Of a stretch of 64,000 nt of DNA, positions 1 through 10,719 are shown piece after piece. The notes beneath the pieces were generated by a model. That model was given only the letters and a program-made list of their open reading frames with translations. It ran no database searches and had not been told where the DNA came from. Numbering within the stretch: position 1 is the first letter of the stretch; the number at the start of each line of letters is the position of its first letter. Source of the DNA: an uncultured Prevotellaceae bacterium (GTDB lineage: Bacteria > Bacteroidota > Bacteroidia > Bacteroidales > Muribaculaceae). A program made the position numbers and the translations under genes. The stretch spans positions 153,246-217,245 of the forward strand of contig CAMHNO010000001.1 in the NCBI GenBank assembly GCA_946186575.1, in the 5' to 3' direction.

Positions 1-1385
1 CGAGTGGCAGTCCAATAATATCCTGTTTGTCCAACTGAGAAAAATCTCATGTCATAGCGAAATCCAACCATAGGCAAGAAAATGGAATTGCCATTAGGCC
101 CAGTGACCAAGTAGCCTGGCAAGGTGCCTGGTTTGCTTATAAACTTCCAGGTGCATTTCTTTATCAACTCCTGAAAGTCGCTTTTCACCGGTAATCGCCA
201 TCGCCCGCCCCACAGAACATGGGCGGCATCAAACCGAGTGCCCTCGAAGCTTGCAGTCGAGTCTAAGGAGTGATTGCCATAGCAGTAGCCCGCAAGCACA
301 GTGCGCGGGTCTTTGTTGCCAGCGCCAATCATGGCCCCTGGTGCTGCGAGGCATGGACCACTTGCCCCAAGATTGAATGGTGCCCACAGCACGCTCAGTC
401 CAAGGTCAACAGCTTCGCTTTCAGGAATATTGTGGGGAAAGTTAATAGAACCCGGATTAGTAAGAAACACGGTAAAACCTTTCTCCACAACATTGACGGC
501 AGTAAGCGTGGTGTCTCTCGACAGGGCTATGCTGTCGCCAAGCGTCCAGCCTGGGATTTCAGTGTTTTGGTTAGCGGCAAGTTGTGTTGTTCCTGAATTG
601 TAGTTAAAGTTATATCCCCACAAAAATGCTGCGACACACAATGCGGCAACAGCAACAGCAATAAATGCCAGCATCTTGTTTCGATGACTGCTGGTCGCCG
701 TCTGACGCAGAGCTTCAAGCAGTTGGGATGCTCCAGCGTAGCGGTCTTCGGGATTAATACTCGTGGCTTTACTCACGACACTACCATATCGCTTGGGCAA
801 CTTCATGTCTTCCATGATTTTGCCAAGTGAGTAGATGTCGCTTCTGGCATCGGCGGTTTTATGCTTATCGAGCACTTCGAGAGCGACATAATGGGTAGTG
901 CCAGCTGCCCCCTTGAGCGAAGAATAGCTATCGGTGTCGCTAAGGCCGAAGTCTATAATTTTTACATGATAGCCATCACTGGTTATCATGATATTTGATG
1001 GCTTGAGGTCGCGATGTATTACTTGCATGTCATGGCAATGTGCCACAGCACGCAACAGCTCTTGCAGCGTGCTGAGTTTTTCTTTAGTGCTGTGCTGTTG
1101 TGTGAGCCATTGGCCGAGTGTAACGCCGTCGATCCACTCCTCAACTATGCAAAGCCCTATTGGGGCTACTCTCTCGATGCTCACCACGCCCACAATGCCC
1201 GGATGATGAAGACGCATGGCGATGTCAAATTCTTTGCTCAAGAGGTCGATATAAAGCCTATTGTTGGCAAACTGGGGCTTGAGCCCCTTGAGCAGCCATC
1301 GCTTGCCAAATCGCTCGCCGCATGCCAGCACGTTGAACGGGCTGGCTGTGTTAATGGGAGTGATATTTTGAATTTGCCTTTTCAA
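1..1385 (-). CDS. Membrane Ser/Thr protein kinase with extracytoplasmic FISUMP-like domain (partial, runs off left edge)
   Basis: The reading frame is open from about base 1385 to the window edge (about 461 codons), so the C-terminus is missing. Read directly, it holds a kinase domain with the catalytic loop IHRDLKPSN and an intact DFG followed by a recognisable activation segment (GTTHYVALEVLD), so it should be an active Hanks-type kinase. One transmembrane helix follows (about bases 595-670), then an outer domain beginning AVDLGLSVLWAPFNLG with a WGGRWRLP motif, matching the Fibrobacter-major-paralogue (FISUMP-like) domain common in Bacteroidetes surface proteins. No ATG lies in frame near the 5' end. 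A TTG at 1385, 11 nt after the upstream stop, fits best by alignment with the neighbouring paralogue. It is last in the uvrB-ygiQ-kinase operon. The target is unknown. Confidence 0.85.
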   Translation of the reverse strand, partial: MKRQIQNITPINTASPFNVLACGERFGKRWLLKGLKPQFANNRLYIDLLSKEFDIAMRLHHPGIVGVVSIERVAPIGLCIVEEWIDGVTLGQWLTQQHSTKEKLSTLQELLRAVAHCHDMQVIHRDLKPSNIMITSDGYHVKIIDFGLSDTDSYSSLKGAAGTTHYVALEVLDKHKTADARSDIYSLGKIMEDMKLPKRYGSVVSKATSINPEDRYAGASQLLEALRQTATSSHRNKMLAFIAVAVAALCVAAFLWGYNFNYNSGTTQLAANQNTEIPGWTLGDSIALSRDTTLTAVNVVEKGFTVFLTNPGSINFPHNIPESEAVDLGLSVLWAPFNLGASGPCLAAPGAMIGAGNKDPRTVLAGYCYGNHSLDSTASFEGTRFDAAHVLWGGRWRLPVKSDFQELIKKCTWKFISKPGTLPGYLVTGPNGNSIFLPMVGFRYDMRFFSVGQTGYYWTAT

Positions 1386-1396
1386 GTGTGGGATGT

Positions 1397-2842
1397 TTAT
1401 TGGTCTAAAACGGGTCGAATGGTCATTAGGCAGTTGACGGCATTGGTCTTGTCGCTGATGATTTTAGCCTCGTCAAAGAAAATATAATGCGCCATGCGCT
1501 TGCCATCAGGGGATGGGTTAGCAGTCCAGTAGTAACCATATCGGCCTATGTTCTGGTAGTTAATGCCATCGTCGCTCCACCCGGCAAGAGGCATAAAAAT
1601 GCTATTGCCATTAGTTCCCGTCACCACATAGCCCGCAGCACCATCACCAGCGTTGCGAAATTTCCAATCACATTTAGTGATTAGCTCGCTAAACTCCTCA
1701 AGGGTGGGCATGCGCCACTTGCCACCCCAACGCTCATGCACAAAATCAATGTCTGTTCCAGAGATTGGAGTGGTGGGCATTGAGCGTTCTTGGGGCCAGT
1801 AAGCGTCTATTTCACCCCATTTGGTCTTATCGGTGGTGTCGCCCCAGCAATAAAAACTTCCCACGAAGTTTACCGAGGGGTGGCTTGCTCCCATGTTCAT
1901 CTTAGCCCATTTCACGCTAAGCCCTAAGTCAACTGCCATTGTGTCGGGTATGTTTCCTGGTGTAATAGAGTCGAATGGCAAGTAGTATACGTCAGCAAGT
2001 GAGATAGTGGAAAATGTGACATTTGCACCAGGAACGATGCTGTCAACGACATAACCCTCAGGCAGTTTCTTACGCTCTTCTTGTTGCTTCCTTCCACCAA
2101 ATGTGAAAGCGGCTATCGCGGCCGCTATCACAACAATGGCTGCAACAGCAATGGCTATCCATCGCAGCGGCTGGCGAGTTTCGGCCTTGCCAAAGTCATC
2201 ATTAAGCTGCTCCATGGTCCCATATTTCCCATTCATGCAACGCTTTATAACGCTATTATATTTCTTGGGCAATTGCAGCAGCTTTAGAAGTCCTGCCAAA
2301 GCAATGATGTCGGCACGACTGCCCCCACTGGGCTGATTGGGCTCAAAGTCGATGAGTTTAACATTTGAGCCATTATGAGTGATTAGCACGTTGCTTGGCT
2401 TTAAGTTGCCGTGTGCAACACCCTTGCTTGCCGCATATCGCACTGCCTCGATTAGTTGCTTGGCAATGCCCAAGCGGGTTTCCAAGTTTGGCTGGCTCAC
2501 CAAAAAACTGTCGAGGCTCACTCCGTCAATCCACTCCTCGACTATGCACTGTCCTTGCAGTAACGGCACCCCTTGTTGAGTAATGACACGAGCAATATTG
2601 GGATGCCACATCATTATGACACGCGCAAACTCGCTATTTATCAATTCTTGGGCTTTCTCGGCGGGCGAAAATTGAGGATTGACACTTTTCACAATCCACC
2701 ACTGCCCAAACCTCCGAGCCCTGTGGATGCTGAGCCATGGTCGCTTGCAGGACAACGGTGTCATATCGGTGAACTGGCTTGCCAGCTCACCATCCATGTC
2801 CTCAAAAAAGCTCGAAGAGTTATATAAGTTGCTCTCTTGCAT
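1397..2842 (-). CDS. Membrane pseudokinase with FISUMP-like ectodomain
   Basis: This 481-residue paralogue of the next gene downstream has a kinase-like fold at about residues 36-215, one transmembrane helix at about 228-248, and an outer FISUMP-like domain (VDLGLSVKWAKMNMGAS, WGGKWRMP). The beta3 lysine (WIVKS, K52) is kept. The catalytic HRD is HGN at 144-146, so the proton-acceptor aspartate is lost, and DFG is DFE at 165-167. The activation loop is almost absent, with no APE-like motif. It should therefore not phosphorylate substrates, though it could bind nucleotide or act as an allosteric partner or decoy for the adjacent kinase. It starts 6 bases after ygiQ ends, so it is co-transcribed. 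The ligand of the outer domain is unknown. Confidence 0.85.
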   Translation of the reverse strand: MQESNLYNSSSFFEDMDGELASQFTDMTPLSCKRPWLSIHRARRFGQWWIVKSVNPQFSPAEKAQELINSEFARVIMMWHPNIARVITQQGVPLLQGQCIVEEWIDGVSLDSFLVSQPNLETRLGIAKQLIEAVRYAASKGVAHGNLKPSNVLITHNGSNVKLIDFEPNQPSGGSRADIIALAGLLKLLQLPKKYNSVIKRCMNGKYGTMEQLNDDFGKAETRQPLRWIAIAVAAIVVIAAAIAAFTFGGRKQQEERKKLPEGYVVDSIVPGANVTFSTISLADVYYLPFDSITPGNIPDTMAVDLGLSVKWAKMNMGASHPSVNFVGSFYCWGDTTDKTKWGEIDAYWPQERSMPTTPISGTDIDFVHERWGGKWRMPTLEEFSELITKCDWKFRNAGDGAAGYVVTGTNGNSIFMPLAGWSDDGINYQNIGRYGYYWTANPSPDGKRMAHYIFFDEAKIISDKTNAVNCLMTIRPVLDQ

Positions 2843-2848
2843 AGGGCA

Positions 2849-4739
2849 TTATTTCTTGTTTCGTTTTCGACGCAGCACTCCCCCATTGGAGTTTTTGCTG
2901 GCTGATGCCAAACCTGCCGCCGTGGGATATAGCTTGGCAATCAGGTCATGACGATGCATCTTCTTGAGCGACTTTATGATGTCGGCCTTGTACTGCTTGT
3001 CATACCAGAAGAAATATTTGCGCTGCGAGAGTTTTTCCTCCTTGCTGTGGGCGCAGTAAATGGGCTCGAGGGTGTAGGGGTGCAGGCCGGTGTAGAAAGC
3101 CTCGGTAGCCACGGTCATGGGCGTGGGCGTGAAGTCCTGCACTTGTTCCAGATGGAAATTCAGCTCTTTGGTCTGCGCGGCAAGTTCGGCCATGTCGGCA
3201 TCGGTACAGGCGGGATGCGACGATATAAAATATGGAATAAGCTGCTGGTTGAGGTGGTAACGCTCATTCACGCGGTCGAAGATGCGCTTGAACTGCCTGA
3301 ACAACTCAAACGACGGCTTGCGCATGACACGCAGCACCGCATCGCTTGTGTGCTCGGGAGCCACCTTCAAGCGCCCCGACACATGGAAGCGGATGAGCTC
3401 CTCAAGATATTGAGCATTGGCCTTGTCAACCTCGGAATCGCCACTGCGGTGCATCGACAAGTCATATCGCACACCGCTGCCAATGAACGATTTCTTAACC
3501 CCTGGCAGCGCATCGGCGCTGTGGTAGATGTCGAGCAGTGGCCTATGGTCGTTGTTAAGATTAGGACAAGGCTTGGGATGCAGGCACGACGGGCGGGTGC
3601 AGCGCTTGCAACGCTCCAAATCGCGGCCATGCATGGCATACATGTTGGCACTGGGGCCGCCCAGGTCGCTGATGTAGCCTTTGAAGTCCTCCATCTTGAC
3701 GACTTGCTTAACCTCGCGCATGATCGACTCCTTGCTACGCGAGGCGATAAACTTGCCCTGATGTGCGCTGATGGTGCAAAAGGCGCAGCCGCCGAAACAG
3801 CCACGATGCATGCACACCGAGTGGCGTATCATCTCGTAGGCCGGGATGTGCTTGCCGCGATAGCGGGGATGTGGCAGGCGCGTGTATGGCAAGTCGAACG
3901 AGGCATCGACCTGCTCAGTTGTCATGGGCGGATTCATGGGATTGACTTTAACAGCCACTTCGCCGGTAGCCTGCCACAGGGTGTGGCCATGCCAGCGATT
4001 GCTCTCAATCTCAATGTTGCGGAAGTTCTCGGCCTGGCAACGCTTGCTCTCTTGGCATTGCAAGAAGGAGTGAAGCACGATGTTCTCGTCATCATCACAG
4101 GCTGGTATCTCGCTCAATGGGCGGCGCACCACCGTCTGTGGGATAGAGGACAAGTCTTCAATCTTGGCACCAGCGCTCAATGCCTGGGCAATGGTCACTA
4201 TTGCGAGCTCACCCATGCCATAGGTGATGATATCGACTGGCGCACTCTGCATTATTGAGGGCATGAGTCGGTCTTGCCAGTAGTCGTAGTGCGACAGTCG
4301 CCTGAGCGATGCCTCGATGCCGCCAGCCACCACTGGCACGTCGGGGAATAGCTTTTTGAGGATTTCGCTATAGACAATGGTGGGATAGTCGGGGCGAGCA
4401 CCGGCACGCCCGCCAGGAGTGTAGGCATCATCGCTGCGGCGTCGGCGGTTGGCGGTGTAGTGGTTAACCATCGAGTCCATTGCTCCAGCCGAGATCCCAA
4501 AGAACAGCCTGGGCTTGCCCAGCTTCCTGAAGTCGCGCAGGTCGTCGCGCCAGTTGGGTTGCGGCACCACAGCCACATTGTAGCCGTGAGCCTCTAACGT
4601 GCGGCCAATCACTGCCGTGCCCATCGACGGGTGGTCGATATAGGCATCGCCCGTGAAGAGAATCACGTCGATGTGGTCCCACCCCAAGTGCTCAATCTCC
4701 TTGAGTGTGGTGGGCAACCATTGTCCATCGATATGTCGG

Positions 4740-4753
<14 letters not shown>
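2849..4753 (-). CDS. ygiQ: YgiQ family radical SAM protein (UPF0313)
   Basis: The 634-residue protein has the radical SAM cysteine triad CFGGCAFC (C319, C323, C326), which would bind a 4Fe-4S cluster and S-adenosylmethionine. Around it lie the long N-terminal and C-terminal regions typical of the YgiQ family. Further cysteines (RCKRCTRPSC, then CPNLN) lie beyond the triad. The biochemical role of the family is not established. Its ATG lies inside the end of uvrB (14-nt overlap), so the two are translationally coupled, and the pseudokinase gene follows after 6 bases. Length and motifs look complete. Confidence 0.95.
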
Positions 4754-6821
<2,068 letters not shown>

Positions 6822-6845
6822 TTACTATCTAAAATAATCTTGCCA

Positions 6846-6877
6846 CAAAAGTAGTGATTTTATTGATAATGTGCAAA
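6846..6877 (-). promoter_or_regulatory. Bacteroidetes-type promoter of uvrB operon
   Basis: On the minus strand a -33 TTTG (6874-6877) is followed after 20 bp by the -7 box TACTTTTG (6846-6853), matching the Bacteroides consensus TAnnTTTG. The start codon lies about 25 nt downstream. Confidence 0.75.
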
Positions 6878-6953
6878 CCGGCGGTTTACAATACTATTGC
6901 TCAGCATAGCTTCAAGCCCTGTTAATACTTTTTTACATCAAAAGATTAAGGAA

Positions 6954-6987
6954 GTTTATCGTTATAACATTTTTTTTTGTAAATTTG
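6954..6987 (+). promoter_or_regulatory. Probable promoter of serine palmitoyltransferase gene
   Basis: A -7 box TAAATTTG sits at 6980-6987, with a weak -33 (TTTA, 6954-6957) at about the expected distance. It lies 50 nt before the spt ATG and is divergent from the uvrB promoter. Confidence 0.6.
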
Positions 6988-7036
6988 CAAGCTGAAACAA
7001 TAGGTAATAAGAATTACTACCGCAATAAAAGATATT

Positions 7037-8224
7037 ATGAAGCTACTACAACAGAAGCTGGCAAGCTACACCGAGCCTCAAAAGGCCAAGGCAGCAGGCA
7101 TTTATCCTTATTTCCGCGCAATATCGAGCGAGCAAGACACCGAGGTCATCATCAATGGCAAGAAGGTGCTCATGTTCGGTTCTAATTGCTACTCGGGACT
7201 TGTTAATGACCCACGAGTGCGTGAGGCTGCTATTCAGGCTACTATGAAATATGGCACCGGTCTTGCTGGCTCGCCATTCCTCAATGGTACCCTCGACATC
7301 CACAAAGATCTTGAGAAGAAACTTGCGGCTTATGCTGGCAAAGAGGACGCAATGATCTACAGCACAGGTTTTGAGGTGAACCTCGGTGTTGTGTCGTGCC
7401 TCACGGGTCGTGAAGATTATATCCTGTGGGACGAGCAAGACCACGCCTCTATTATTGAGGGCAGGCGCCTGTCGTTTTCTCAGTCGCTCAAGTACAAGCA
7501 CAACGACATGGCATCGCTCGAGGCTCAGTTGCAGAAGTGCAAGCCCGACAAGGTGAAGCTCATCGTCACCGACGGTGTTTTCTCGATGGAGGGCGACGTG
7601 TGCAAGCTGCCCGACATCGTGGAGCTGGCTCGCAAGTACGATGCCAGTGTGATGGTCGACGAAGCTCATGGCATAGGTGTCTTTGGCAAGGGCGGCCGCG
7701 GTGTGTGTGACCACTTTGGGCTCACCGACGAAGTTGACCTGATTATGGGCACATTCAGCAAGTCGTTTGCTTCACTTGGAGGGTTCATCGCTACCGACGA
7801 GGTAATAACCAACTACCTGCGCCACCACAGCCGCAGCTACATCTTCACAGCAAGCATCACTCCTGCAGCAACTGCTGCCGTGAGTGCCGCTCTCGACATC
7901 ATGCTTGCCGAGCCTGAGCGCCAGGAGAAATTATGGGACAACACCCACTACGCTCTCGAGGGCTTTAGGGCAATGGGATGCGAGATAGGTCATACCGAGA
8001 CTCCTATCATTCCGCTGTTCATTCGCGACAACAACCTCACATTCCTCATCACCCGCGAGCTGCTCGACGAGGGCATCTTTGTTAATCCTGTGGTTTCACC
8101 TGCTGTAGCACCCAACGACACTCTCATTCGCTTCAGCCTGATGGCAACCCACACACGTGAGCAAGTGACCATTGCACTCGAGAAAATCCAAAAGGTGTTC
8201 CGCAGTCACAACCTAATTCCTTAA
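7037..8224 (+). CDS. spt: Serine palmitoyltransferase-like PLP-dependent acyltransferase
   Basis: This alpha-oxoamine synthase condenses an amino acid with an acyl-CoA. The 395-residue sequence closely matches the Bacteroides serine palmitoyltransferase that makes 3-ketosphinganine, the first step of sphingolipid synthesis. PLP-binding residues are visible: H136 in DHASI, D208/H211 in VDEAHG, and the Schiff-base lysine K242 in GTFSKS. Paralogues with the same fold (2-amino-3-ketobutyrate CoA ligase, 8-amino-7-oxononanoate synthase) are the main alternatives. No bio or threonine-degradation genes lie nearby to support those. The ATG at 7037 follows the TAAATTTG promoter, and a terminator follows the gene. 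Confidence 0.85.
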   Translation: MKLLQQKLASYTEPQKAKAAGIYPYFRAISSEQDTEVIINGKKVLMFGSNCYSGLVNDPRVREAAIQATMKYGTGLAGSPFLNGTLDIHKDLEKKLAAYAGKEDAMIYSTGFEVNLGVVSCLTGREDYILWDEQDHASIIEGRRLSFSQSLKYKHNDMASLEAQLQKCKPDKVKLIVTDGVFSMEGDVCKLPDIVELARKYDASVMVDEAHGIGVFGKGGRGVCDHFGLTDEVDLIMGTFSKSFASLGGFIATDEVITNYLRHHSRSYIFTASITPAATAAVSAALDIMLAEPERQEKLWDNTHYALEGFRAMGCEIGHTETPIIPLFIRDNNLTFLITRELLDEGIFVNPVVSPAVAPNDTLIRFSLMATHTREQVTIALEKIQKVFRSHNLIP

Positions 8225-8251
8225 TGCTTAACGCATAATGCACAATAATGA

Positions 8252-8280
8252 GGATGTGTCACAGGTGTCACATCCTTTTT
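8252..8280 (+). terminator. Intrinsic terminator after spt
   Basis: Inverted repeat GGATGTG...CACATCC (8252-8258 and 8269-8275) followed by TTTTTT. It ends a few bases before the tilS start. Confidence 0.8.
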
Positions 8281-8285
8281 TATAG

Positions 8286-9635
8286 ATGGAAAATCGATTT
8301 TTAAATAGGATAAAGACATTCATTGACAATGGTTCTTTGATTGATGCCTCGATGCCGGTACTGGTGACGATCAGCGGCGGTGCCGACTCGGTGGCACTGC
8401 TGCGTGTGCTGCTTGAGCTGGGCTACGATTGCCGTGCCGCCCACTGCAATTTCCACCTGCGCGGCGAGGAGAGCGATCGCGACGAGCATTTTGTGACCAA
8501 ACTCTGCAAGCACCTCGACGTGCCTTTGGCAATAAAGCATTTTGACGTGCCCAAGTGCATGAGCGAGCGTGGTGTGTCGATGGAGATGGCATGCCGCGAC
8601 CTGCGCTATGAGTGGTTCGCGCAACTGATTAAAGATAAAGACTGCGGCTGCATTGCTGTGGCACATCACAGCGACGACAACATTGAGACTTTCATGCTCA
8701 ACGCACTGCGCGGCACAGGCATCGCCGGACTCACGGGCATGAAGCCACGCAATGGCAATATTGTGCGTCCGCTGCTTTGCGTTTCTCGTCAAGACATCCT
8801 TGCCTGGCTGCAATGGTTGGGACAAGACTTTGTCACCGACAGCACCAATCTTGAGAACGATGCACTGCGCAACCGTCTGCGCAACCGGGTGCTGCCTGCT
8901 GTCTATGAAAACTTTGCCGGTGCTCATCAGTCACTGCTCAACACCATCGATAACATGCGCCAGTGCAACGATCTTTATCAAGAGGCCGTGGGTGTGATGC
9001 GCAACATCGTGAGCGATAGCTATGGCGACTCTTTAGTTGTCGACTTGGAGATCATCAACAGCTTTGACAACCGCATGATGTTGCTTTACGAAATTCTCAA
9101 ACCACTTGGTTTCAATGCATCTCAGTGCAGCAACATGCTTCACAGCGCAGTGGGCCGACACTTTGTCTCATCAAGTCATGTGGCAGTGATCAATCGCACT
9201 ACTATCGACGTATCGCCTTGCGACAGTACCGACAAGAGCGTTAATGTGATTAATCTGGATGAAGAAGAGATTGTCTCCCCCATACATCTCGAGATCAAGC
9301 ATGTCGGCGACACAAAGTTCTCACCCACCATGGTCGACGGCAAGCGCGTGGTAGCCTTCAGCAATGATATTTTACAGTGCTCCGAGGTGGTCTTGCGACA
9401 CTGGCGCGAGGGCGACCGTTTCAAACCATTTGGCATGAAAGGGAGCAAATTACTGAGCGACCTTTTCACTGATCTTAAACTCAACGAAAAAGAAAAAAAC
9501 GCTACTTGGATTCTGGAGGCCGATGGCGAAATACTGTGGGTGCTGGGCTATCGTGCAGCAAGCTCTTTTAAAGTTCCTTGCGATTCTACACAATACTTAA
9601 TAATTTCACTCGTTGATTTTGCGCCCCATCTCTAA
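8286..9635 (+). CDS. tilS: tRNA(Ile)-lysidine synthase
   Basis: TilS converts the wobble cytidine of tRNA-Ile (CAU) to lysidine with ATP and lysine, so the tRNA reads AUA as isoleucine. The N-terminal PP-loop motif SGGADS is at residues 30-35, and the ATPase domain contains HHSDDNIETFMLN. The C-terminal substrate-binding domain (LRHWREGDRFKPFGMKGSKLLSD...) is present, and the length of 449 is normal. Its 3' end overlaps the convergent thioredoxin-fold gene by 30 bp, so transcripts from the two could be antisense at their ends. Confidence 0.95.
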   Translation: MENRFLNRIKTFIDNGSLIDASMPVLVTISGGADSVALLRVLLELGYDCRAAHCNFHLRGEESDRDEHFVTKLCKHLDVPLAIKHFDVPKCMSERGVSMEMACRDLRYEWFAQLIKDKDCGCIAVAHHSDDNIETFMLNALRGTGIAGLTGMKPRNGNIVRPLLCVSRQDILAWLQWLGQDFVTDSTNLENDALRNRLRNRVLPAVYENFAGAHQSLLNTIDNMRQCNDLYQEAVGVMRNIVSDSYGDSLVVDLEIINSFDNRMMLLYEILKPLGFNASQCSNMLHSAVGRHFVSSSHVAVINRTTIDVSPCDSTDKSVNVINLDEEEIVSPIHLEIKHVGDTKFSPTMVDGKRVVAFSNDILQCSEVVLRHWREGDRFKPFGMKGSKLLSDLFTDLKLNEKEKNATWILEADGEILWVLGYRAASSFKVPCDSTQYLIISLVDFAPHL

Positions 9636-10466
9636 AACCCGAGGCGTAATCGACCACAACCACGTGTAATTCAGCATCTCATCGATGTCTTTAAAATTTT
9701 TGCCATCAAGATGTGTCAACACTCTTAACACACAGTTAAGGCTGGCCTCATTCTTGAGAATGACACGCTTGTCACGGTCAAGCAGGTAGAATAGCGGCAT
9801 AGTCATCAGGTCATAGGTGAGCTGGCCTTCAACTTGTTGCTCATAGTCCCAACCATTGATTAAGTAACAGGGAAAATTCTCCTGCTTCCATTCATCCACA
9901 TTGTCATAAGGATATATTCCAATCACAGTCAACACACTGTCGCTCACCATCTTTCTCAATGTGGTGCAGGTGTCAAGTCGCTGCTTGACTTTCTCACACG
10001 ACAGACACTCTGGGTCATTAAAATAGACAAGAGTGTAAGGCGTCGTTATGCTGCTCAACTGGTGCCTGGAGCCATCAAGGGTTTCATAATTGATGTCACC
10101 AGCCACTGTGCCTGGAGCATTTTTATTGACTATCTCAAGCAGGGCTTTGGGACGCATGCGCTCGTTTTCGTTCAAGCAAGAGGCAGTGGATGCATGTTGC
10201 ACCAGCACTTTGAAAAGTTCTTCGTTATGATAATCCCATGTGGGCTCCGATAGCATCTCCTCATATATAGAATACGTTTTCAGGTAAGCTTTGTTGCCTT
10301 GTTTGCATTTCTGGTCAAGCAGGCTTCTCAATGCCGACGATGACTCAAAACGGGGCATCACCATTATGCTTGCAAGAACATTAGGGTCGCCCTGTGCTCT
10401 CTGCTGGGCCACGGCTCCACATGCCACAACAAGGGGAGCAACAACAGCCAATATCACCTTTTTCAT
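9606..10466 (-). CDS. Exported thioredoxin-fold protein with CxxC (DUF5106-like)
   Basis: Starting at the ATG at 10466 gives 286 residues beginning MKKVILAVVAP, a signal sequence ending in VVAC or AVAQ. It could be a lipoprotein or a soluble periplasmic protein. The C-terminal half is a TlpA/AhpC-like thioredoxin fold with a redox pair CLSC in DPECLSCEKV and the cis-Pro region MTMPLFYLLD. The N-terminal half resembles the helical domain found before such folds in Bacteroides (DUF5106-like; assignment tentative). A longer frame upstream to 10574 is rejected because the -7 promoter box lies between the two starts. A role in periplasmic disulfide reduction is likely; partners are unknown. Confidence 0.75.
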   Translation of the reverse strand: MKKVILAVVAPLVVACGAVAQQRAQGDPNVLASIMVMPRFESSSALRSLLDQKCKQGNKAYLKTYSIYEEMLSEPTWDYHNEELFKVLVQHASTASCLNENERMRPKALLEIVNKNAPGTVAGDINYETLDGSRHQLSSITTPYTLVYFNDPECLSCEKVKQRLDTCTTLRKMVSDSVLTVIGIYPYDNVDEWKQENFPCYLINGWDYEQQVEGQLTYDLMTMPLFYLLDRDKRVILKNEASLNCVLRVLTHLDGKNFKDIDEMLNYTWLWSITPRVLEMGRKINE

Positions 10467-10491
10467 ATTGATTTTTTCAATTATCATGCTG

Positions 10492-10499
10492 CAAATATA
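10492..10499 (-). promoter_or_regulatory. -7 box of thioredoxin-fold gene
   Basis: TATATTTG on the minus strand, 26 nt before the ATG at 10466. No convincing -33 partner was seen. Confidence 0.5.
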
Positions 10500-10644
10500 C
10501 ACAAAGTTAATTAACCACCTAATTCCTTGCCTGCTAAAAAAATAAAAAAACGCACGGCACCTAACCCAAATCACGAGATTGGCAAGCTACAGCTCTTGCG
10601 CACCATCACCTGCGCTAATCTTTCGCTCTTTGAGCAAAAAATCT

Positions 10645-10676
10645 TTTGGTCATTTGTGATAGTTTTACTACCTTTG
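10645..10676 (+). promoter_or_regulatory. Promoter of fucose-isomerase-like gene
   Basis: TTTG at 10645-10648, 20-bp spacer, then TACCTTTG at 10669-10676: a close match to the Bacteroides consensus. The ATG is 43 nt further on. The stretch 10500-10644 between the divergent genes shows no gene or clear structure. Confidence 0.75.
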
Positions 10677-10719
10677 GACAATAATTTTTGACAACAGAAT
10701 CCTAACAATTATCATAGCT

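Noticed and set aside
10467-10574. Longer N-terminus for the thioredoxin-fold protein
   Set aside because: The added residues lie upstream of the -7 promoter box and hide the signal peptide. The same reason excluded longer starts at 16157, 17071, 33896, 60054 and 60610.
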